This document shows, in pieces, positions 54,947-64,000 of a stretch of DNA of 64,000 nucleotides. A program made the position numbers and the translations under genes. Under the pieces are notes generated by a model. That model saw only the letters and a program-made list of their open reading frames with translations. It was not told the origin of the DNA and did not search any database. The DNA comes from Gnetum montanum (Eukaryota > Streptophyta > Gnetopsida > Gnetales > Gnetaceae). Position 1 is the stretch's first letter; each line of letters opens with the position of its first letter. The stretch is taken from assembly GCA_015680685.1 (NCBI GenBank), contig MNCI01014556.1:4915-68914 (forward strand), read 5' to 3'.

Positions 54947-55079
54947 AATGGTGGTAGATCTCTTGACGTTGAGTTAAAACCAAACACGTCAGGGTGGCCA
55001 TGATGGAANAACTAAAAAATGGTGGTAGATCTCTTGACGTTGAGTTAAAACCAAACACGTCAAGGTGGCCATGATGGAA
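54940..55079 (+). other. Assembly join with duplicated flanks (N at 55009)
   Basis: ACTAAAAAATGGTGGTAGAT to GGCCATGATGGAA is present on both sides of the N. Probably an unmerged contig overlap rather than a real duplication. Confidence 0.78.
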
Positions 55080-55139
55080 TAGAACTTTGCATGGAGTGTT
55101 ATTAAAGCATCCTTGATGTTTGTAGATGGGAATTAGCAT

Positions 55140-55350
55140 ATATATTGTCCTCCCAATCTACCACAAAATCTATCGTGCATGCATCCCTGGTGGACTGGGA
55201 AGTTGGCATCTTCTATGTGTACTGGCAGAGATTGCGGAAGAAAGATTCTATCGATTATGCCGAACTAGCTACCCACGTGTTGGTCAACGTTAATTTTTTT
55301 TTGGAAACTTTCTCATACTAGACTGAACATGTGAGTAAGGACTTAGGGTG
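55140..55350 (+). pseudogene. Segment A frame, unit 5
   Basis: Equivalent of 35846-36079. The block DSIDYAELATHVLVNVN persists; upstream and downstream are interrupted. Unidentified. Confidence 0.33.
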
Positions 55351-55625
55351 ACCAAAACGGCAAGGAGGGAAGACTTAGAACTTACCGTTTCATGTGATGT
55401 TAACGATGTTGCAGCCAACAGAAACGAATGGAAATAACTCTAAGTTGCAACCTTACAGCTACAAAGACATGCAGGGAAAGATGTTGTTTTATATTTAGTT
55501 GCAACCTTACAGCTACAAAGACATGCAGTGAAATTGAGGTCCTTGAACCTGGTGCGAGTCGTAACATATTGGCAATTCAAAGAAAAAATTTTTATCTTCA
55601 TTTGCAGCAAACAATCCATAATTTT

Positions 55626-55922
55626 TTATGCCGCTGCTAACCCATATCTCAACAATTGTTCATCCCATTCACTGTGGCTCCACGACAAATAACTTGCATA
55701 CATTAGAGCCCCAAACATAGTAGCCATGTACCCAAGGCTAACTGTGTATGTTGATTGATTTATGATATATATATCTAAGCCTTGCATACAAAATCTAGAT
55801 GGTTTGGAATGGCTGTAGTAGGTAAGCCTCATGGTGAGGAAATTAGCAACAATGACAACTAATAATTCTTCCATTGCCATAAGAGGAAGTAGAGGAATCC
55901 ATTGGAGGCATACTAGTAGCAT
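55626..55922 (-). CDS. Segment B membrane-like open frame, unit 5
   Basis: 98 codons, MLLVCLQWIPLLPLMAMEEL to WDEQLLRYGLAAA, matching the unit 3 copy in length and in the open extension after WDE. It keeps INQSTYTVSLGYM and FGALMYASYLSW. Unidentified. Confidence 0.4.
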   Translation of the reverse strand: MLLVCLQWIPLLPLMAMEELLVVIVANFLTMRLTYYSHSKPSRFCMQGLDIYIINQSTYTVSLGYMATMFGALMYASYLSWSHSEWDEQLLRYGLAAA

Positions 55923-56474
55923 TTTAGCAGGCTCTCGGTAGAATAGTAGTTCCCAACGGTAGTTCTCCTAGCTATCTGAGCGAATATCGTCTAAACATAT
56001 TGGCTATATGCCCAAATTCAACAGCTTCACCAAGGGCGGAAACATACACCTGTAGAACATGGTTGAGAAATGGCATGCCTTGTACGGTGGCCATGGCATC
56101 AGTACTGTGCAGCAGCACAGATCCTTAGCACCTCACAGAAATCATGGCGTCCCTCATAACTGATCCATGGTTTTAGTTTACAGTTCCTCCCCTTATTTGA
56201 AGCCTCTACTCCAACCCAACCCTGTTCTTGTTTTCTTTTCATAGCAGCTCTCAGCGGTCCCGATTTCTGGCTTTTGCTAGGCATTAGCCAAAAATGTAGA
56301 TAGGCAATGATTTTAGTTTTCTAACAACATTTGAAATATGCATCCAGTTATTATTATGGATGATGATGAAGGCATGGAGATGAAAAGATGCATGCTTACT
56401 ATTCCTGGTAAGTGGTCCTTGTCAATCTACAACATCTAAACTTTCCTGGAAGCTGAAATGACAATGCACTATAG

Positions 56475-56750
56475 TTGTTGATGCATAAATTTTGGCCAGA
56501 CAACCACTAGAAAAACAAAAACTAATTTAGGGAAACTATTGTTGAAGGTGCCTCCTATGGGTATGAAAACCCCAAGAATAGTCTCAACTAAAAAAGGGCT
56601 ATGTGGTAGTTTAAAAATAATAAAAAATGAGAATTTTAATTCCGCTTGGTTGCAGACACTACCACAAACAAGAACCAACATTGCGTGTAGCCATCGGATG
56701 AGGTAGAGAGAAAAGAGGCTAGATGAAAAGGCCCTCTGAGGCATCTTTGA
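56475..56750 (-). repeat. Inverted LTR end fragment, unit 5
   Basis: The minus-strand sequence ends AAATTTATGCATCAACAA. It matches unit 4 over its length with small changes (for example GGGAAACTATTGTTGAAGG). Confidence 0.7.
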
Positions 56751-57079
56751 CAAATAGATGAAACAATATATGATTTTACATAACAATTTTTTTTTTTTGA
56801 TCATAACACCGTGCAATAGCATGGGCGAGGTTTGCCATAACAATAGTATGAGCCAAATTTTTGTAGTATATGTAAAAGTGTGAAACTACATGAAGCAGCA
56901 GTGACATAACACACGAACAAATCGAAATGCAATAAAAAATAACTAAATCTCAAGACGTTGAAGCTAACATGGCAATGTTGGATGGTGTTCAAACTTCCAT
57001 TTGTGTTTTTGCAAAATTTGAAAAGTTTTCGGAGTTTTGAGAGCAGTGATCACTTCCCATAGAGGAGTTGCTTTGACTA

Positions 57080-58541
57080 ACAGGATAGGTGGCTGCGACA
57101 GGATGCCCTCAGGTTCTCTTTATGTCTGATAACCAAGAAAAAGAAGAGATGGTACAAGATTTCCATGAGTAGGACTATACACAAATCCCACCATTTAGAG
57201 AAGTTTGGGTAGTTCCCATAAATGTATCTCACCGTGTCTCCCTGTGATTCTGGGCGTTCTTGCCCCTGTATCAAACTCAAGGTCCAATAGGTCAATTTTA
57301 AACTCCCCCTATTGGCAATTATTGTTAATACTTATCTTGATAATGTAAAAATACAAAATTATCATTAATGTTCATGCCAAATATACTGCAAAAGCTAACC
57401 TATATGGCCAAGTGTAGAAGGATACATATGACATGGGATATCGCCATACCACCTTTGGCAGTTTGGGGATGCTTCAGAAGAATCCAGAGGACAACATATA
57501 GTGCTTGGAAAATGAATTGGCACAACATGAAAAATCCAAAGATAAAATTGAATAGCATATGAAAATTGAAAAATTAGGACCATGTCCACAATGAAAATAA
57601 AGCCTCTTCCAACTTCTGGTATAAAAGGAGAATTATTGGAATTTTACCAAAATTCCAGTTCCTGAGATTATTCCCACGAGAAAAGTGGGCACAATAGCTA
57701 CAATAGGCATCATCAAAATTTCAAACACAACCATGTAGAGATATAGTTTCAACATAAAGAATAAGAAGTGGTTGAATCCTGGGTTCATTCCAGTCATATA
57801 GTATGCAATGGTCCCTGATATGATTGCTATCAGAACAAGAAAGCGATGTGCAGATAGAGGGTTGGCAATCACAAAGGCCATCACACTGTAGTGTCCATTC
57901 TTTCTTTCCCTGTAGAAAACATGTGCATGGGATATGGGTCACCATGTTTGCTGTGACAAATTTGGCTTGTTTTCAGACAAATCCAATTTCGAACCTTCAT
58001 GTCCTCCACAAATAAAGGAAAACCACCTATGGATAAGAATACCAGGAACCTAAATACATAACTTATGCAGTTGTTTTTGGCCTTCCAAATTGCAAATACC
58101 CTCAATTATAGTGTTCCAAGAAAAAAGCTAATATCTAATTGGAAAAAAAATTCTAAAATAGAAATGATTGGATTTGAATTTCATGCATTCGGTCTCAAGG
58201 TCTCAATTCTTAGCACAGACTATATAAAGAAACTTTTGTAAATTCAGTAAATGTCACTTGTTGTAAGGACAAAATTAAAGTGAAATAAACTATTGATTAC
58301 CTTGACATAGTCATAACTTATTCCAAGACTAAAGAAAATGGTTCAGAGGGAAATGGTTAGTTCAGTGTAAATTGACACTCTCAGCCAGTAGTATCCTAGG
58401 TCTCTCTCCATGTTCAGCAAAGATTGCTTTGTAGGTATGTAGATTTGCATAACCGGGCTCTGCATAACCACTCATTCCATGTAGAATCGGATAATTCAAC
58501 TTGATTTTGTTGATGGTGGTAACTCTAAGATTCTTCCATGA
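57080..58541 (-). pseudogene. ABCG half-transporter pseudogene, unit 5
   Basis: N-terminal SWKNLRVTTINKIKLNYPIL then HGMSGYAEPG and a GTTATG donor-like end (about 58541-58450); YVFRFLVFLSIGGFPLFVED (58105-57990); MMAFVIANPLSAHRFLVLIA to LVGIISGTGILVKFQ (57884-57633); a GFF-PKLPKVVWRYPMSYVSF piece (about 57500-57415); and SKWWDLCIVLLMEILYHLFF with FLVIRHKENLR (57240-57110). The C-terminal piece matches the last transmembrane helix and tail of ABCG11-like exporters. The nucleotide-binding domain is absent, as in all units. The N-terminal exon abuts the LTR deletion join. Confidence 0.87.
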
Positions 58542-60090
58542 TGTAGGATGTGGTTGTAACCAATGGTGGACATGGTGGAGAACATGGTGATAGTGGAAAG
58601 AGTTACGAAGGTTGTGGACAATGTGGGACGTGGTGGAAGTTATGTTGAGTGAGTGGTGGTAACTGTCGGCATGGAAGTACAATTGAAGTAACCAATCGTG
58701 GGTGGTAACCAAAACTAACATGGTACATGGGCATTTAAAATCACCAAATGAGTTTCTAGAAAAGGCAAAACATTGGGGCTAGCCTATGTCTCACATTGGA
58801 GGCTAGCCTCCCTCTCATCGAGGCCAACCTCTCTTTCACATTGGGGGCTAGCCTCTCTCTCATCGGGGCCAACCCCTCTCTCACATTGGGGGCCAACCTA
58901 TCTTTCATCAAGCTTAGCCTCTTACTCACATTGGGGCCTATCCTCACTCTTATCAAGGACAACCTCTCTCTCGCATTGGAGCCAACCTCTCTCTCTCATC
59001 GGGGCTAGCCTCTCTCTCACATTGGGAGCCAACCTCTCTCTCATCGAGGTCCATCCTCTCCTCTCTCCGATGGCACGTGTGGAAGATAGAATGGCATGCA
59101 CACCAAGAGACAGAGGTTTTAAACAATGTGTCTACAGCATGCAGAGTGGACAACAGTGGCAGCTCTCTCTCTCTCTTTACTCACTTCCCTAGAAAATAAC
59201 GATGGATATAACTAGGAACTACAATGGTGATAGCAGCATGTAATGATGTAGGTGATGTAGTCAATAGCGGAGTAGATCTCTCTCTCCCCTCACTCTTGTA
59301 GGTGCATCAACAACTAGTGTAGGCACACAGTGACAATCAACAATTGTAGCAAGGTTCTATTTTCTTTCTCTCTTCAACAATAGTAGTGTGCACATTAGGC
59401 TACTCCACAATGTGCAGCAAGAGCTTCTGATGGCAACAATGATGCAAGTGTCAAAAGTAGAGGGGCAAGTGAGATTTTGTTTTTCCTCCCTCCCAAAGAC
59501 AATCAATAACTGATGCAAACAATGCTTGGCAAATAGCAGCGCACACTCCAGGCTCTTGTGTAGTTGACATTAGCAACGACTAGGTAGTATCTCTTCCACC
59601 AACAATGGCCAAGGGTGGTAGTGTTCCTGCAACGAGAATAACCTCTCTCTCCCTCTTGATAATGAGAAAATGCACAGATGGTGGTAGATAGCACTGCAGT
59701 AGTAGTTGCATCGACTATTTCGTTAGCAATGGTGGAATAGATCTCTCTCTCTCTCCCTCTTTGATGGTAATCGAGGTCTTCCTGCTTGGCAATGGGCATC
59801 ACTAGCAATGATAGATCGAGAGCAATAGTAGGGATGAAGGAAAAGTTTAAATTTTTTTAGTTACCTACTCTATTTTCATGAATTCTATTTAAGATAATTA
59901 TCTAATTTAAATTTACGGATTTGTTTTTGTTTGCTTTAATTTTTGAACATCACATAGCCCAATCCAGTTGAGATTATTCCTGGGTTTCCATACCCATACC
60001 CATATGAAAGGGGCCCTAGGCAATAATCTCCTCAAATGAGTTGTTCTTCTTGATTTTCTAGTGTTGATGCATCTAAAATTTATGCATCAA
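58541..60090 (+). repeat. Solo LTR lacking its 5' end, unit 5
   Basis: Joins from ABCG at ATTCTTCCATGATG straight to GTAGGATGTGGTTG inside the LTR; the shared ATG suggests a microhomology join. It ends TATGCATCAA, followed by CTACG (60091-60095). Confidence 0.85.
58770..59055 (+). repeat. 45-bp minisatellite in solo LTR, unit 5
   Basis: Same repeat; frames of 68-139 codons on both strands arise from it and are not genes. Confidence 0.8.
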
Positions 60091-60095
60091 CTACG

Positions 60096-61960
60096 GTCCT
60101 CCAATATTGAGGTCAAAATAAGTAAGGCCTTAACCGATAATGTGTTGTGGTATTTAAAGATTAAATTCGTTGACTGAAATTTCTCAGGATCTTCACATTT
60201 AATGTCATCAAGCCATGCCAGGTGGCCAAGTACCCTTTAAAGCAAAAGGTTGTGTCTACAAGATTTCAAGATTTTGGGCTTTTTGGGGCACTAATAAGCA
60301 ACCAAGTGGCAAAGCTCGTTCCAAGCCTGAATTCCTAATAATCATGCCACGCCAGTGATGCCACATGCTCAGTTCGTGAAAAAGCCAATGGGGATCTAAA
60401 TAGGAGTATGTAATATGCAATTTTCTAGCTCATATCTTAGGGGAAAATTAATTTTTTTCGTTGAAGCCAGTAAATATACTACGTAATGAAAAATCAACGC
60501 AAATGTGGGATTCACATATCCTATGTTGTGCTTTGTACACTACGTGATATGCAATTTTCCTTGCTATTCATCCTTGAATTTTTGGGACTTTACACATGCT
60601 GTAGCTCAGTGTACAATAATATTATAATCATGATTTTCCTACCCAAGACTTTTCATGTCGTATGCATGGTGCAACTTCTGTAAATTCATGTATCCACGTG
60701 AATTGTACAATGGTAAGGAAATGCAAGTTGCTAACATAAACCATTGATGGTGTAACTGAAGGAATGTTGGAGCTGGTAAGACAACCCATGTAAGGAAATT
60801 TAGGTAGGTAGCACAACCATTTCTCACACAACTCATAATAAGAGCATCTCATTATAAGGATTTAAAAAGAGACACGTAAGAGTTAATTCATGCGATCACG
60901 TCTCCCAGAAACACCATTCTGCCTTGAGCTCTCTTTTCGAAGCCAAGTCAGCTGACTATGTTCATCTTATAATCATTCATGTATGCTTCAAGGTGTCCCT
61001 CAAAGCAAAGCATATGATACTGATGATACCAAGATAAACTGTGCAGTCAATAACAATAGTCGCAATGTTAGTGTTTGTGGGTTTGTGATTCCCTTCTCTT
61101 GTTAAAAAAGGGAAATCTTTGTAATTGAAAAAACTTTGGTTTAAATATGTATACTTAGGATTTTTAGAAATATTAACATTTTTGTTTGTTATCTTTATAT
61201 GGGATATGCAATCTTGCACTTTTTATTTAGCTATAAAATATGATATTTTCTCATTTTCTTATTATTTTAGTACTTTTGCATGAGACTTAATAATTGTTGC
61301 ATCTATACTTTTCTTTTAATGAGTCTCACCACCTTATATTTTTGGTTAATATGAGATTTTATGTTTCTTTTTATTTTGATTATCATCTTATGATGTTAAC
61401 TTTGTTGTCTCTAGATAAGGACAAGATGACTGGATGTGGGCCCTACTAAATATGATGTTTATCTTTATCTTCAATTTGTCACATTCAATAAGTCTTGAGT
61501 TAGAACTTTCTAGAAGTCATGTACAAGAATGGGTAATTTGGCTTTATAAGTAGCTTATAGGTTTCTCTCTTAACCATCATTTTTCATCCATGTCTTCTAC
61601 TATCTTAAGTTTATTGGTGCTTTAAGCTTAGGATCTCAAGAAACTTGCTTGTCAATAGAGAATATCCTGGTGATTGAGGACAATAGTAAATATGTACTTT
61701 ATTTCATATTTCTTCTTATCTTTAGGGCTAATTTTTCTTCTTGATGGCTTTTCTAAGTCTTCTGGTTGCTAAAGTTGCCTTAGCTTCAAATCTTGAAGAA
61801 TATTGGCTAATTTAGATATGGTAGAGGTTGCAGAAGACATAAGAAACATCACCTCAATAGTAGCAAATAGTCTTAACATGGTATGGGATATGTACAAGGT
61901 TAAATGATAAATTAGCAATTCTTGATTTCAACATGGTATAAGACACAGGTGAAGCTAAAT
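60096..61960 (+). other. Segments E and F, unit 5, unassigned
   Basis: Collinear with unit 2. Short frames only, several shared among units but all with stops nearby. No family recognised. Confidence 0.45.
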
Positions 61961-61969
61961 TAGTGATGA

Positions 61970-62055
61970 ACCACGATATTGCGTCCATGATATCGGATCA
62001 ACCATGCGATATCCGATGCCCAATATCGTGGCCTATCTCCTTGCATATAAATAAG
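61970..62055 (+). promoter_or_regulatory. Palindrome cluster and TATA box, unit 5
   Basis: CCACGATATTG, GATATCGGAT, GCGATATCCGAT and CAATATCGTGG are nested inverted half sites. The outer CCACGATATTG and CAATATCGTGG are perfectly complementary over 11 bases. ATATAAATAAGAGG follows (62045-62055). Confidence 0.58.
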
Positions 62056-62771
62056 AGGTGATGCCCTTGGTCTGCACATTAGAAGTTAGTCCCTTAGCCA
62101 AAATCTTGCCATTTTTACCCTCTAGAGTTTGAATTATTTCTGCGCACCGGCAGTAGATGTCATAGAGTGAACAGATCTTTATTTGAGCATTGTGTACCTA
62201 AGCACACTTTGTGTACGGAAATAAAGACATACTTTATAATAAACCTTGTAGCATATAGAATAGATTAATTATTGATTAATTATTATTTAATGCTTTCTTA
62301 GTTCATTAATGATTTCTCTCACCCTACAACTCTCTTAGTTAAATACACTCAGTACGACTGCTTCGAGCACGTGTGTAGTGCTTGGTAACCGAGTAACGAT
62401 TAGTGTTTGGTAATCCCATAAGCGTTACACTAGTTTAGGATGTGTATAGAAAGTGGGAATGGATACTAGTGTTAGGATTAATTAGAACTTAGTTAATGAA
62501 TAGTTAAATTAGATAAGTTACTTAGTTATCTCTCTCCCCCTCCTTACTAGCGTAGGATATAAAACATATAAAATCCATAAAAATCATATGCCTCAAGCTT
62601 ACTTCATCATACAACTATGACATACAAGTAAGTTTGGGAAGATAATGATTAACCAAGCCATTATCCTTCCACAAAGGTGCATAGGCACTTAGTCCTTGGA
62701 ATTCGATTGGATCATGCGCGAAATGCTTGTATTCATATGGTTGAGCATAGGGGTACCTTGCCAGTCATCAT

Positions 62772-62789
62772 TGGCACTGTTGTTGTAGA
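62772..62789 (+). other. Candidate primer binding site, unit 5
   Basis: TGGCACTGTTGTTGTAGA, in the same position as in units 1 and 2 before gag. Confidence 0.48.
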
Positions 62790-62902
62790 CTTACTTGTTT
62801 GTGCACTAAGTAGAATGTAGGAAATCATTCACATTGTTGGAACAAATCCGTAGGGTTGATTAAGGAAAAGATAATAGTACATTGCACATTGAACAAGACA
62901 AG

Positions 62903-64000
62903 ATGTCTTCTTCTTTGCACAAAAGCACTTCACGACCTAGGACTAAGACAAGAAGCAATCGACAACAAGATACACATGATGTTTATCTGCCAATTCCTTA
63001 GCAGTTTTGTGTGGTATATATTCATCCTGATGAATATGTACCCAAATTCACCTTTATTCTCTATCAAGATGAATAGCTATGTTGGTGTGACTTAGAAGGT
63101 AACATAGTGTTACCTCCTGACTATCATCTCACAGAGGCACAACATCAAAGGGATTTTCAGTAAGAGAGACACCATAAGTCTTCAAAAGAAAATGGTCCAA
63201 GGATGCCCCCCATGTTTTAAGCGAAATTGAAGGTGATGAACCTGCTTCAGGTAGTCGCCAACATAACGATGTTCCTTCCCTTCACTTTGGCCAAGGGGTT
63301 GTGTATCAAATCCTTCATTATACTATTCACAACCCAAGTGTTGATACCAATGGATATAATGTGGCCAAGAAAGGAACAAGGCGACATGACAAAGGTGGCT
63401 ATTCTAATTTCAATTGCGATTGAGGCAAAGACCACCCAAGAGAAGGTAGTAGACACCGTTATGATGGCAATTCTCCTTGTACTTCACCTTCATCATCTTC
63501 TTCATCCTCTCCTTTAGCGTCCGGATGCAGCCATAGAGAGAGAAATCATGAGGATAAGGACAACCAAAAGGGAAGTCATATATGAAACAGGCAAGACAGA
63601 GGATGAGGGCATTCTAGGGAATCACAACATAGAAGAGGGGAGAATAGGGAACAACATAGACACCATAGACGCTATGAAAGAGATGATCATGATGAACCCC
63701 TACTTGCTACTCAAAGCATGCTAGACATAACTAAGGTTGTGAGAGTTCCAACAAGGCACCAAAAAGAAAGTAGGATCAAGAGGTTAGACATGAATAATAT
63801 CCCACGATTTGAAGGAGGATATAACGTAGATCCTCAAAATCACTTACAAGAATTTCACGATGCATGTGCCTTGCAAAACATAGAAAATGAGTGGCAAAAA
63901 ATTAAGTTATTTTCATGGACACTAATAAAAGAAGCTAAAAGCTGTTATCGATCCGTAGAACTGGAATCCATTCGTAGGTAGAGTACTATGTTAGAATTGT
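62903..64000 (+). pseudogene. gypsy gag pseudogene, unit 5 (continues past window)
   Basis: ATG at 62903 (MSSSLHKSTS), PIP block with a TAG, then a ~90-base deletion near 63121 (the LLRAL block is lost), the serine-rich linker, and a clean capsid core at 63718-63981 (NIPRFEGGYNVDPQNHLQEF, DACALQNIENEWQK). The core is open over 87 codons as in unit 2. The window ends inside the following block. Confidence 0.8.

Larger units (their letters stand above)
54947..64000 (+). repeat. Tandem array unit 5 (cut by window end)
   Basis: Layout: start duplicated around the N at 55009; segment A 55140-55350; a join at about 55529 that removes several hundred bases present in the other units between A and B; B 55626-55922; C/D 55970-56300; 56301-56474 unassigned; inverted LTR piece 56475-56750; ABCG 57080-58541; a join at 58541 that removes the first ~240 bases of the LTR; LTR remainder to 60090; segments E/F 60096-61960; promoter 61970-62055; primer site 62772; gag from 62903 beyond the window. 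Confidence 0.92.

Overview
This is plant nuclear DNA from a large, repeat-rich genome. Three things show it: a Ty1/copia element primed by the plant initiator-Met tRNA site, Ty3/gypsy elements with long LTRs, and fragments of an intron-containing ABCG (WBC type) half-transporter. The heavy decay and lack of intact genes would suit a gymnosperm or another big-genome plant, but the sequence does not settle the species. I find no intact protein-coding gene, no tRNA or rRNA gene and no CRISPR array. Nearly everything is a retroelement, a gene fragment or a duplication of these.

Layout. (1) 11-1785: a Ty1/copia deletion derivative with both LTRs, primer site, polypurine tract and a perfect 5-bp target duplication. 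(2) 1781-2362: unassigned spacer. (3) 2363-11252: an 8.9-kb Ty3/gypsy element with two ~1.9-2.0-kb LTRs and a near-perfect target duplication. Its gag-pro-pol is full of stops and lacks most of reverse transcriptase and the integrase core. (4) 11253-12486: spacer with one short exon-like island. (5) 12487-64000: a head-to-tail array of five composite units of about 9-12.8 kb, the fifth cut by the window end.

Each array unit, where not deleted, reads from left to right: segment A (short + strand open frame); segment B (minus-strand membrane-like open frame); segments C and D (short unidentified frames); an inverted piece of LTR; a minus-strand ABCG pseudogene with N-terminal and membrane-domain exons but no nucleotide-binding core; a forward solo LTR of ~1.7-1.9 kb carrying a 45-bp minisatellite; segments E and F (unidentified); a palindrome plus TATA promoter, a candidate Athila/Tat-like primer site and a gypsy gag pseudogene; and segment G (tandem repeats leading into the next unit). 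The solo LTR sits in the same place with the same flanking 5-mer in the units that keep its ends, so it was inserted before the array expanded.

The units then diverged by deletion, local duplication and one replacement. Unit 2 carries a GC-rich 1.1-kb segment in place of B and most of C. Unit 4 carries a short interstitial telomeric repeat inside the ABCG fragment. The window holds four single-N positions, three of them flanked by near-identical direct repeats that look like unmerged contig ends. The most unusual content is the array itself, the repeated antisense ABCG fragment between inverted LTR arms, the foreign-looking GC-rich segment, and the B frame that stays open in all four copies.
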